From positions 1 through 8,985 of the forward strand of contig JAFDCT010000249.1 of NCBI GenBank assembly GCA_019312695.1: 8,985 nucleotides of DNA, in the 5' to 3' direction. Positions within the stretch are counted from its first letter, which is position 1, and each line of letters opens with the position of its first letter. Below are positions 1-6,645 of the stretch, piece after piece. The position numbers and the translations under genes are program-made. Origin of the DNA: Deltaproteobacteria bacterium (GTDB lineage Bacteria; Desulfobacterota; Desulfobulbia; Desulfobulbales; BM004). The notes beneath the pieces are model-generated. The model did no database searches. It saw nothing but the letters and a program-made list of their open reading frames with translations, and had not been told where the DNA came from.

Positions 1-840
1 AGATTTGCCAAGAAAAATCCCTCTGCTGCAGGTATATTCGCCATTACAGATAAGCAGGACCTGGATAGTCTGCTGGCAACAGTAGATATTGCTGATGTCT
101 GGGGTATAGGACGTCGTCACGCTGCCCGCCTGAAAAAACATGCCATCCGTACCGCACTGGAACTTACAAACTGTGCTGACAGCTGGATCAGGGGACAATT
201 GACTGTTAGGGGGTTGCGAACGGCCATGGAACTGCGGGGAATTCCCTGCATCTCCCTGGAAAAAGCGGTGCCATCCAAAAAATCAATCTGCACCTCCAGG
301 TCATTCGGCCAGCCAGTGCAAAGCCTGGCCCAGCTGCAGGAAGCCGTTGCCACTTATGCCGCACAGGCTGCTTACAAATTGCGGCAAGCAGGGCTCCGTA
401 CCACTGTTGTCGATGTCTTCATCCGCACCAACGGCTTCAAAAAAAATGAACCGCAATATTGTAACCGGAGAACTTTTGTACTGGAAGGAGCTTCTTCCCA
501 CACTGGCACCCTGATCAGGGTTGCGCTGGCATCTCTCAAAGCCATATACCGCCCCGGTTATCGCTACCAGAAAGCGGGAGTGCTGTTGAACGGCCTCGTA
601 CCTGAAAACTATGAGCAACTGTGCCTTTTTCGACCGCCGGCACCACGCACCGTCTCTCTCATGCAGGCAGTGGACGAAATCAACAGACGCTGGGGCCGCG
701 ACACTATCCAGACTGCTGCTGCCGGGCTTGTCAAGGAATGGCGTTTCCGGCAGATGAAAAAGTCTCCGGCCTATACTACACGCTGGTCCGAACTTCCCAC
801 CGTAAAAGCCTCTTTCCCTGAAAGCTTTTCTGTGGCATAA
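1..840 (+). CDS. umuC: DNA polymerase V catalytic subunit UmuC (5'-truncated by window edge)
   Basis: This is a Y-family translesion polymerase, which copies past DNA lesions in the SOS response together with UmuD'. The reading frame is open from base 1, so 279 residues are visible. UmuC is normally about 420 residues, so the N-terminal palm with the catalytic acidic residues is off the window. Visible are the end of the palm, then VWGIGRR at residues 35-41 in the helix-hairpin-helix thumb, typical of UmuC/DinB. The little-finger domain follows. The pentapeptide QLCLF is encoded at 616-630 and corresponds to the beta-clamp binding motif (QLNLF in E. coli UmuC). The C-terminus follows the UmuC pattern, with a conserved MQAVDEINRRWG stretch before the end. 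A umuD partner and a LexA box would be expected to the left. GC content looks higher here than in the genes to the right. Identification is firm; only the N-terminal part is unseen. Confidence 0.95.
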   Translation, partial: RFAKKNPSAAGIFAITDKQDLDSLLATVDIADVWGIGRRHAARLKKHAIRTALELTNCADSWIRGQLTVRGLRTAMELRGIPCISLEKAVPSKKSICTSRSFGQPVQSLAQLQEAVATYAAQAAYKLRQAGLRTTVVDVFIRTNGFKKNEPQYCNRRTFVLEGASSHTGTLIRVALASLKAIYRPGYRYQKAGVLLNGLVPENYEQLCLFRPPAPRTVSLMQAVDEINRRWGRDTIQTAAAGLVKEWRFRQMKKSPAYTTRWSELPTVKASFPESFSVA

Positions 841-893
841 TAGAATCCGCATGGGTCACAACATATCATATAAGACGCAAAACTGGACTAACT

Positions 894-899
894 GGAGGA
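894..899 (+). promoter_or_regulatory. Ribosome binding site for the GTG-initiated HTH gene
   Basis: GGAGGA is a near-perfect Shine-Dalgarno sequence and ends four bases before the GTG at 904. It supports GTG as the real start codon of the HTH/two-CW protein, although no ATG lies nearby in frame. Confidence 0.75.
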
Positions 900-903
900 A
901 GAG

Positions 904-1284
904 GTGGAAAAAGAAGAGTTTGTGGAGGCACGCTCAAAACTTGATAAAACCCAGAAGGAAATGTCGCAGCTTCTTGGTGTATCTGTAAAGGCTGTATACA
1001 GTTATGAACAGGGTTGGCGCTCGATTCCGACCCACGTGGAACGTCAGGTATTTTTTCTTTTATTGAGAATAAGAGGCAAACGAAACCTAATCAAAGCCAA
1101 ACCCTGCTGGGTCATAAAGAAATGTCCGCCAAAACGCCGCAAAGAATGCCCGGCCTATGAATATAATGCCGGGAAATTCTGCTGGCTGGTCAATGGTACT
1201 ATCTGCGAATGCAAGACCCAAAAAAACTGGAAGGAGAAAATGAATATCTGCCGCGAATGTGCAGTTATGAGAGATCTTCTGTAG
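904..1284 (+). CDS. XRE-family helix-turn-helix protein with C-terminal two-CW cysteine domain
   Basis: The protein has 126 residues and starts at GTG behind a strong ribosome site. Residues about 5-55 form a Cro/C1-type helix-turn-helix: TQKEMSQLLGVSVKAVYSYE at 16-35 reads as the two DNA-contacting helices, followed by QG and a basic turn. Residues 68-119 carry eight cysteines: C68-W69, C74, C82-P83, C93-W94, C101, C103, C116 and C119. The paired CW dipeptides and closing CxxC match the 'two-CW' domain known from small proteins and chemoreceptors of anaerobic Desulfobacterota; it presumably binds metal or is redox active, but its function is not established. The whole would be a DNA-binding regulator with a cysteine sensor module, which is inference. 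It lies 63 bases after umuC and 19 bases before a small gene, so it may be cotranscribed with both. No target operator was recognised. Confidence 0.85.
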   Translation: MEKEEFVEARSKLDKTQKEMSQLLGVSVKAVYSYEQGWRSIPTHVERQVFFLLLRIRGKRNLIKAKPCWVIKKCPPKRRKECPAYEYNAGKFCWLVNGTICECKTQKNWKEKMNICRECAVMRDLL

Positions 1285-1303
1285 CTACTCTTCTGGAAAA
1301 CCA

Positions 1304-1498
1304 ATGACAAACTCACCTGGAAAACCCCGTAAAGATAAGCCTGATCCCCAAAGAATGGCTGTATTGCGAGCTTTGCCGCTTGAAATCAAGCAGCAAATCA
1401 ACGGCGAAGAAGCCCGGGCATTTCTCTACAACGAAGAATTACCGGAAAGTTTGTTGGAGAAGCTCAAGGACTATCTGGAAGATATCAAGCCAGCGTAA
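1304..1498 (+). CDS. Small conserved-looking hypothetical protein, 64 residues
   Basis: I do not recognise a named family. The protein is charged and soluble, with no signal peptide or membrane segment. A basic, proline-rich N-terminus (residues 1-17) precedes a predicted helical body with a regular pattern of leucines, ending in ESLLEKLKDYLEDI at about 48-61. That pattern suggests a short helical bundle or a protein-binding adaptor. It starts at ATG 19 bases after the two-CW regulator with only a weak ribosome site (GGAAA, 1295-1299). It could therefore depend on translation or transcription from upstream. The reading frame lacks cysteines, so it does not share the metal-binding character of its neighbour. 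It is likely a real gene given the spacing and the protein-like composition, but the function is unknown. Confidence 0.6.
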   Translation: MTNSPGKPRKDKPDPQRMAVLRALPLEIKQQINGEEARAFLYNEELPESLLEKLKDYLEDIKPA

Positions 1499-1613
1499 CT
1501 CCCTGCCTAAGCACCGCAGCGGATCAACGCGGTATTGCTGGCGAAGGGGATAAAAAAACTGACAGACTTCAGTTTATTACCGCCCTGCCGTAACCTAAAA
1601 ATAGAAACGAAAT

Positions 1614-1634
1614 AACTTACAGCCGCTGTAAGTT
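1614..1634 (-). terminator. Possible terminator hairpin after the DUF4177-like gene
   Basis: This is a perfect 9-base inverted repeat, AACTTACAG / CTGTAAGTT, around a three-base CCG loop. It begins five bases past the stop codon of the minus-strand gene. Read on the minus strand it is followed by T-rich sequence (ATTTCGTTTCTATTTTTAG), although not by an immediate uninterrupted T run, and the stem is AT-rich. It may be a weak rho-independent terminator. No T run follows on the plus strand. Confidence 0.4.
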
Positions 1635-1639
1635 CATGT

Positions 1640-1864
1640 TTACAGTTCCTTTTTCCAGAAGGCGATGATGCCATTGCTGCCAAACGAAACCTGAACGAGT
1701 TCCCATCCGGCTGCCCCTTCATCATTTAAAATATTCTGCAGTGTTTCCGTCTGGTCATGGGGTATCTGATCCAAGGTGCACTCACCTGCGTCAGTACAAT
1801 AATAGACCAGTTCACTGAATGCTTCTGCCGGATGTTTAGTGATTTTATATTCAAAATTCCTCAT
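1640..1864 (-). CDS. DUF4177-like small protein
   Basis: This is a 74-residue protein on the minus strand. The C-terminal half carries the pattern typical of DUF4177 proteins: ILNDEGAAGWELVQV at about 45-59, with the GWELV core, then a short hydrophobic strand and FWKKEL at the end. The N-terminal part (FEYKITKHP) matches the usual opening beta strand of that family ('yeYkvv'). DUF4177 members are small soluble proteins without a defined biochemical role. A purine-rich site, AAGGGA, lies just before the ATG (1873-1868) and supports this start. The gene points away from the glycosyltransferase at 1984, so the 119-base AT-rich gap between them should hold promoters for both. It has no operon partner in the window. 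Confidence 0.75.
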   Translation of the reverse strand: MRNFEYKITKHPAEAFSELVYYCTDAGECTLDQIPHDQTETLQNILNDEGAAGWELVQVSFGSNGIIAFWKKEL

Positions 1865-1952
1865 GGTTCCCTTGTGCCCAATCTGCTATATTGCTGTTTT
1901 TAATGTAAAGAATATAACTAACCTATTTTTCTAAAAAAAATAATCCTATTAT

Positions 1953-1958
1953 TATAAT
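1953..1958 (+). promoter_or_regulatory. Candidate -10 element upstream of the glycosyltransferase gene
   Basis: A consensus TATAAT sits 25 bases before the glycosyltransferase ATG in a very AT-rich divergent gap. No convincing TTGACA-like box lies 16-18 bases upstream; the nearest sequence is a poor TTTCTA. Such a hexamer is easily found by chance in DNA this AT-rich, so this is only a candidate. Confidence 0.3.
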
Positions 1959-1983
1959 AAGTATCGTCGATCCAACTCTCAAG

Positions 1984-2730
1984 ATGCAAACATCAAAAGA
2001 TAAAAAAATAGATTATTCAGTCATAATACCTGCCTACAACGAAGAGTCATTCCTGCACGAAACCCTTGTAAGTCTAAAGTCCGCTATGGCAGAAATCCAG
2101 CAGCAAGGTGAAATTATAATTGTAGATAATGATTCAACTGACAGCACAGCAGATATCGCCAAAAAAAATGGCACCAGGATTGTCTTTGAACCTTTTCGCC
2201 AGATTGCCAGGGCCCGCAACACCGGGGCCAAGGCAGCAAAAAGCGCCTTCCTCGTATTTTTAGATGCAGACACACTTCTCCCTCCTCCATTATTGAAACA
2301 GGCCATTACCCTTCTTGAAAGTGGAACCAGCTGTGGCGGCGGCACACTGCTCAGTTTTGATTCAGAGCTCCCTTTTCTGGCTGAAAAACTTGTCAAGTTC
2401 TGGAACTTGCTTTCCAAGACAAAAAAGCTTGCTGCAGGAAGCTTCATATTCTGTTTGGCCCAGGCCTTTTTCGAAACAGGAGGATTTGATGAGAAAACAT
2501 TTGCCGGTGAAGAGGTTTTTCTATCACGCCGGATAAGAAGATGGGGCAAAAAGCGGAACCTGCACTTTACCATTCTTGAAGAACATCCTGTTGTTACCTC
2601 AGGCCGGAAATTCCATTGGTATTCATCACTACAGATTGCCCTTCTGCTTCTTCTGTTTACAGTTTTTCCTTTTGCCCTCCGCAGCCGCTCATTATGCCGC
2701 TTCTGGTATAACAGGCCTGCAAAATTTTGA
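1984..2730 (+). CDS. Family 2 glycosyltransferase
   Basis: This is a 248-residue GT-A fold glycosyltransferase that would transfer a sugar from a nucleotide sugar to an unidentified acceptor. The nucleotide-binding opening SVIIPAYNEE lies at residues 12-21, followed by the second strand IIVDNDSTDST at about 45-55. The metal-binding DxD motif is D94-A95-D96, within VFLDADTLLPP. GGFDE followed by GEEVFLSRRIRRWG supplies the acidic base region and the arginine-containing helix usual in GT2 enzymes. Residues about 214-233 are strongly hydrophobic (LQIALLLLLFTVFPFA) and could anchor the enzyme at the inner membrane face. The C-terminus FWYNRP is of a kind I associate with similar short GT2 proteins. 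There is no good ribosome site before the ATG, but it is the only in-frame ATG ahead of the conserved first motif. No polysaccharide cluster surrounds it, so the substrate cannot be inferred. Confidence 0.9.
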   Translation: MQTSKDKKIDYSVIIPAYNEESFLHETLVSLKSAMAEIQQQGEIIIVDNDSTDSTADIAKKNGTRIVFEPFRQIARARNTGAKAAKSAFLVFLDADTLLPPPLLKQAITLLESGTSCGGGTLLSFDSELPFLAEKLVKFWNLLSKTKKLAAGSFIFCLAQAFFETGGFDEKTFAGEEVFLSRRIRRWGKKRNLHFTILEEHPVVTSGRKFHWYSSLQIALLLLLFTVFPFALRSRSLCRFWYNRPAKF

Positions 2731-2975
2731 TCATCAATGAACCATTGGGCAGGAATATTAAAAAATTTCTTCATCAAACTAATACAGGACAAACCGGCTC
2801 CTAGCCTGCCCCGGGTATTTATGATAATGTTATTATTAACCTATATGCTTTCTCAATTTCTTACAATTAATCATCGAGATGATCGGCAAACTTTTTTGAC
2901 ATTGGTTACCAATTCATGAAGCGACGTAATACATTTTGATTATGCAGCACACTTTTAACCTTTCCTGAAATATGC

Positions 2976-2980
2976 GGAGA
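2976..2980 (+). promoter_or_regulatory. Ribosome binding site that selects the asnS start
   Basis: GGAGA lies nine bases before the ATG at 2990. It lies inside the reading frame if the earlier in-frame ATG at 2972 is used. That earlier ATG has no Shine-Dalgarno sequence in front of it, so this site favours initiation at 2990. Confidence 0.6.
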
Positions 2981-2989
2981 AAAACTCAT

Positions 2990-4372
2990 ATGCAATACGA
3001 CAGAATTAAAGATATTCTGGCAAAAGAACCTCTGAACGAAAAAATTGAAATCCGGGGTTGGCTGAGAACACGGCGGGATGCAAAAGATTTTTCATTTCTC
3101 GAACTGAATGACGGGTCATGTCTTGCCAACCTCCAGATTATTGCTTCTTCAGATCTGGGAAACTATCAGGATGTTATCGTAAAGCTTCATACTGGCTGTT
3201 CCTTGAAAGTTACAGGCGAATTGAAGGAATCTCCCGCCAAAGGCCAAAAAATTGAGCTCCATGCTGAAGAAATTGACATATATGGCTGGGCCGACCCTGA
3301 GATATACCCTCTCCAGAAAAAAAGACATTCCTATGAGTTCTTGAGAACCATTGCCCACTTAAGGCCTCGGACAAACAGTCTTGGTGCCATTGCCAGGATC
3401 AGATCTTCGCTGAGCTTTTCCGTGCACCAATTCTTTCACACTCATGGTTTTGTCTATGTCCATACCCCAATTATTACAACAATTGACTGTGAAGGTGCAG
3501 GTGAAATGTTTAAAGTAGTTGCCCCTGAAGATGTCCTGAACGATATATCAGGCATTCAAAGCAATGCTGATTTTTTCGGTAAACCGGCCAACCTGACTGT
3601 CAGCGGCCAATTGCAGGCTGAAGTCTATGCCATGGCTCTAGGTAAGGTGTATACTTTCGGCCCCACATTCAGGGCGGAAAATTCAAACACCAGCCGGCAC
3701 CTGGCTGAATTCTGGATGGTTGAGCCCGAAATGGCCTTTTATGACCTGGCTGACAATATGAATTTGGCAGAATCCTTCCTGAAATACCTGGTTCGACATA
3801 CTCTTGAAAACGATAGTGAGGATCTTCATCTTTTTGCGAACTTTGTTGATAAAAATCTGTACCGGAAGTTACAAAATATACTTGAAGAACCCTTTTCCAG
3901 GATCACCTACACTGAAGCAATAAAACTTCTGCAGAAATCCCCTCAAAAATTTGACTTCCCGGTTGAATGGGGCACTGACCTGCAGGCAGAACATGAACGC
4001 TATCTCTGTGAAGAAATATTTGACCGGCCACTGTTTGTTACAGACTACCCTCGGGACATCAAACCATTTTATATGCGGATTAATGATGACAATGCCACTG
4101 TAGCGGCTATGGACCTTTTGTTGCCCGGCATCGGCGAGATAATAGGCGGCAGCCAAAGAGAGGAGCGCTATGATGTGCTTGTATCCAGAATGCAGGAAAT
4201 GCATCTCAACCTTGATGAATACAACTGGTATCTTGACCTGAGAAGATACGGCACAGTGATCCATTCAGGATTCGGCCTCGGATTTGAACGGTTCCTGCAA
4301 TTTATTACGGCCATGAAAAATATCAGGGAGGTTATACCTTTTCCCCGTACTCCAGGTTCTGCTCTTTATTGA
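2990..4372 (+). CDS. asnS: Asparaginyl-tRNA synthetase (AsnRS)
   Basis: This is a cytoplasmic class IIb aminoacyl-tRNA synthetase that charges tRNA-Asn with asparagine using ATP. Started at 2990 it has 460 residues, close to the usual 460-470. The N-terminal OB-fold anticodon-binding domain spans about residues 10-100, with [20 protein letters not shown] near its start. The catalytic core follows. Motif 2 is [20 protein letters not shown] beginning at residue 227, and its [13 protein letters not shown] wording distinguishes AsnRS from AspRS. Motif 3 is GFGLGFERF at 427-435, and the protein ends [12 protein letters not shown] as AsnRS proteins do. An in-frame ATG at 2972 would add six residues but has no ribosome site. 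The gene follows the glycosyltransferase by about 260 bases with no obvious functional link. Having AsnRS allows direct Asn-tRNA charging; bacteria lacking it rely on GatCAB. Confidence 0.96.
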   Translation: MQYDRIKDILAKEPLNEKIEIRGWLRTRRDAKDFSFLELNDGSCLANLQIIASSDLGNYQDVIVKLHTGCSLKVTGELKESPAKGQKIELHAEEIDIYGWADPEIYPLQKKRHSYEFLRTIAHLRPRTNSLGAIARIRSSLSFSVHQFFHTHGFVYVHTPIITTIDCEGAGEMFKVVAPEDVLNDISGIQSNADFFGKPANLTVSGQLQAEVYAMALGKVYTFGPTFRAENSNTSRHLAEFWMVEPEMAFYDLADNMNLAESFLKYLVRHTLENDSEDLHLFANFVDKNLYRKLQNILEEPFSRITYTEAIKLLQKSPQKFDFPVEWGTDLQAEHERYLCEEIFDRPLFVTDYPRDIKPFYMRINDDNATVAAMDLLLPGIGEIIGGSQREERYDVLVSRMQEMHLNLDEYNWYLDLRRYGTVIHSGFGLGFERFLQFITAMKNIREVIPFPRTPGSALY

Positions 4373-4527
4373 ATGAATTACTGTTGCTCTTTGCATCTCC
4401 CCCCTCGCGTGACTGCAAAAAAGCCTATAAAATGTTGACTTAGCGCATATTTTCTGTCAGAGTAATTCTGTTATTTCTCGGCACTTGCACGCCTTTTTTC
4501 GCGCATTTATTTCTTAATAATTCACTA

Positions 4528-4533
4528 AAGGGA
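4528..4533 (+). promoter_or_regulatory. Ribosome binding site of the first Wsp-like operon gene
   Basis: AAGGGA lies five bases before the ATG at 4539. It is the clearest Shine-Dalgarno sequence in the chemosensory operon; the downstream genes start inside their predecessors and have weak or no recognisable sites. The 166-base gap before it (4373-4538) holds no gene. A TTGACT at 4435-4440 could be a -35 box, but no acceptable -10 hexamer lies 16-18 bases after it. Confidence 0.6.
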
Positions 4534-4538
4534 AACTC

Positions 4539-6209
4539 ATGAAGAATTTCGCCCGCACTTTAACCGTCAAATGGCGCCTGATCGGTTATGTCTGTTTCAT
4601 TTTGCTTCTGATGATAGGTGTTGGTTTTGGTGGACTTTACGGCATGCGTTCTATAAATCAGTCACTTTCGGCTGTTTACGAGCACCAGGTCCTGCCTCTG
4701 GAAGGGCTGCGCGAGATTGATTATATATTTCAGGTAGGTATTGTCAACACGGTAGACAAAGCCATGTTTGAACAGATACCCTGGGCAGAAGCCCTTGATA
4801 CAATCAGGCAGTCAAAAAACAGTATTGAAAACAAATGGGCCTTCATCTATGTCCTAGGTGAAACACAGACAGGAAAAAAGGGAAACGAATGGCTTGAACC
4901 AAGCAAGGAAATAATCAAGAAAACAGACGAAGTAATTGCGGAACTTATCCGGTATTTTGGAAATTACGATATTTTATCTCTCGATACCTTTACAGATAAA
5001 AAACTCTATCCTCTTGCCGTAGAACATCGGAAGACCATCAATTTTCTCATCCAGGATCGCCTGGAAGCGGGCAAAAAAACGTACAATGTCTCCCAGGAGC
5101 ATGTTAATTTATCCAAAAAAGTTTTCATAATTGCTATGCTAATCGGCATACTTACCTCGATCATTGCCAGCTACCTTTTGATTAAGGGTATTGATGTACC
5201 GTTGAATAAGATCATCAATGCCATGAAACAGGTGATTAAGGGCGATCTGACCCAGCACCTTGAATTCGGCAGACATGATGAATTCGGTCTTCTTATAAAG
5301 GGATTTAATCAGATGGTCACCTATCTGCGCGACCTTGTCGGGCAGATACAGAAATCCGGCATCCAGGTGACCAGCACCATCACCCAGCTTGCAGCAACAA
5401 ACAAGCAACAGGAAGTAACCGCCAGCGAACATGCTGCCACTACAAGTGAAATAGCAGCCTCAACCACTGAAATAGCGGCAACCGGTTCTCACCTGTTGAA
5501 GACAATGAAAAAAGTAAACAGCTTAACCAGGAATGCCGCCTTTGCAGCTGCTGAAGGACAGGAGGGGCTGAATGGTATAGACGCGAACATGGTTAAAATG
5601 GAAGAAGCCACAGGTTCTATTGTTACTAAACTGCAGATATTGAATGACAAAGCCAGCAACATTGCCGACGTGGTTAAAACTATAAACAAGGTTGCTGATC
5701 AGACAAACCTTCTTTCTCTCAACGCTGCCATCGAAGCTGAAAAAGCAGGAGAATATGGTTCAGGTTTTGCGGTCGTTGCTAATGAGATCAGACGTCTTGC
5801 TGACCAGACAGCGGTGGCGACATTTGATATCGCGCAAATGGTCAAAGAGGTGCAATCTGCCATATCGGCAGCCGTTATGGGAATTGATAAATTTGCTGAT
5901 GATGCCCATACAAGTGTGAAAGATGTCCGTAATACAAGTGAGCAGCTTTCAGGGGTCATTGAACAGGTCGAGGTTCTCATGCCGCAGGTTGAATCCCTGA
6001 CAGACGGCATTGAAGCCCAGACCCAGGGAGCCAAACAGATCAGTGATGCCATCGACCAGTTGAATGAGGCAGCCCAACAGACAGCCGAATCCCTAACCCA
6101 GACCAGTGCCTCAATTTCACAGCTGCACAGTGCGGCCCTTGGATTACAGGAAGGCGCTGCACTATTTAAAGTTGAGAAAGATTACGAAAATGCTGCTCCT
6201 CCTTTTTGA
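4539..6209 (+). CDS. wspA: Methyl-accepting chemotaxis protein, WspA-like receptor
   Basis: This is a 556-residue membrane receptor that would signal to a CheA-type kinase. A short cytoplasmic start is followed by a first membrane helix at about 14-36 (IGYVCFILLLMIGVGFGGLY). The periplasmic domain, about 37-193, looks like a four-helix bundle; its VYEHQVLPLEGL and GIVNTVDKA segments resemble WspA. A second membrane helix covers about 195-215 and HAMP about 216-270. The long cytoplasmic coiled coil has its hairpin tip at about 385-423: VADQTNLLSLNAAIEAEKAG, then GFAVVANEIRRLADQ, the signature that contacts CheW and CheA. EHAATTSEIAAS-like repeats and DIAQMVKEVQSAISAAVMGIDKF also match WspA as I know it. 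No CheR-docking pentapeptide (NWETF type) ends the protein; it finishes NAAPPF. It is first in a five-gene overlapping operon and shares 20 bases with the next gene. Family assignment is firm; WspA orthology is inferred from order and similarity. Confidence 0.95.
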   Translation: MKNFARTLTVKWRLIGYVCFILLLMIGVGFGGLYGMRSINQSLSAVYEHQVLPLEGLREIDYIFQVGIVNTVDKAMFEQIPWAEALDTIRQSKNSIENKWAFIYVLGETQTGKKGNEWLEPSKEIIKKTDEVIAELIRYFGNYDILSLDTFTDKKLYPLAVEHRKTINFLIQDRLEAGKKTYNVSQEHVNLSKKVFIIAMLIGILTSIIASYLLIKGIDVPLNKIINAMKQVIKGDLTQHLEFGRHDEFGLLIKGFNQMVTYLRDLVGQIQKSGIQVTSTITQLAATNKQQEVTASEHAATTSEIAASTTEIAATGSHLLKTMKKVNSLTRNAAFAAAEGQEGLNGIDANMVKMEEATGSIVTKLQILNDKASNIADVVKTINKVADQTNLLSLNAAIEAEKAGEYGSGFAVVANEIRRLADQTAVATFDIAQMVKEVQSAISAAVMGIDKFADDAHTSVKDVRNTSEQLSGVIEQVEVLMPQVESLTDGIEAQTQGAKQISDAIDQLNEAAQQTAESLTQTSASISQLHSAALGLQEGAALFKVEKDYENAAPPF

Positions 6210-6645
6210 AATAGGTGATGGACGGTATGCACTGGATACCAACCAGGTCTTAGAAATCGTCCCTCTTGTAAAATTTAAAAAAATCCCTGCCACTCCCGAT
6301 TATGTTGCTGGCCTTATGAATTACAGGGGCACGGGAACACCTGTTATCGATCTGAATCAACTTGTTGATTCAGTTTCCTTTGAAGATGTTCTCAGCACAA
6401 GGATCATCATTGTAAATTATCCTGTTGCCGGCAGGGGAGACAGACCTTTGGCTTTGATAGCAAACAATGTAACTGAAACCGCAAGTGTCCAGATGACAAA
6501 GCCTCCTCCTGCCGGTGTCATCATGGACAAATCACTTTACGAGGATGAAATTATCCCTGATACGAATAATATTATCCAATGGTTCGATCCGCAAAAAACA
6601 CTTTCTGATAAAGATATAACAATGCTTTTTGAAGCAGATGCATAA
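6190..6645 (+). CDS. wspB: CheW-domain coupling protein, WspB-like
   Basis: This is a 151-residue single CheW domain that would bridge the receptor tip and the CheA kinase. The protein opens MLLLLFEIGDGRYALDT, the usual first strands of CheW. IVPLVKFKKIPATPDYVAGL and MNYRGTGTPVIDLNQL follow, the latter being the conserved CheW pattern NxRGxxxPVIDL, here at about residues 39-54. A C-terminal acidic segment ends the protein. The start is placed at ATG 6190 because the CheW fold begins there. An open frame continues upstream to an ATG at 6106, but those 28 residues show no CheW features and overlap the receptor gene. The chosen start overlaps the receptor's end by 20 bases, suggesting translational coupling. 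In Wsp systems two CheW proteins are used, and this is the first. Confidence 0.92.
   Translation: MLLLLFEIGDGRYALDTNQVLEIVPLVKFKKIPATPDYVAGLMNYRGTGTPVIDLNQLVDSVSFEDVLSTRIIIVNYPVAGRGDRPLALIANNVTETASVQMTKPPPAGVIMDKSLYEDEIIPDTNNIIQWFDPQKTLSDKDITMLFEADA

Noticed and set aside
301..852. Minus-strand open frame opposite umuC
   Set aside because: The plus strand encodes an unmistakable UmuC C-terminus including the clamp motif; the antisense product matches no family I know.
1508..1543. Imperfect inverted repeat (AGCACCGC / GCGGTATTGCT) after the 64-residue gene
   Set aside because: The stem has a bulge and no T run follows on the plus strand, so it is not a convincing terminator.
1507..1725. Minus-strand 72-residue open frame overlapping the DUF4177-like gene
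   Set aside because: It overlaps the better supported DUF4177-like frame and has a low-complexity, non-family sequence.
2034..2792. Long open frame on the minus strand opposite the glycosyltransferase
   Set aside because: It is the antisense shadow of a clear GT2 gene; its translation is rich in serine and arginine with no recognisable domain.
2896..2935. TTGACA at 2896-2901 as a promoter for asnS
   Set aside because: The -35 is perfect, but no acceptable -10 hexamer lies 16-18 bases downstream; the nearest is TAATAC at 25 bases.
4386..4418. TTGCA / TGCAA inverted repeat after asnS
   Set aside because: The five-base stem has an 18-base loop and is followed by A, not T, on the coding strand.
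4474..4498. GGCACTTGCACGCC followed by T6, resembling a sigma-54 promoter or a terminator before the receptor gene
   Set aside because: The GG and GC elements are not spaced as a -24/-12 promoter requires, and the possible stem is only three base pairs.
6106..6189. Upstream extension of the first CheW gene to an ATG at 6106
   Set aside because: The extra 28 residues have no CheW features and lie wholly in the receptor gene; the domain begins naturally at the ATG at 6190.
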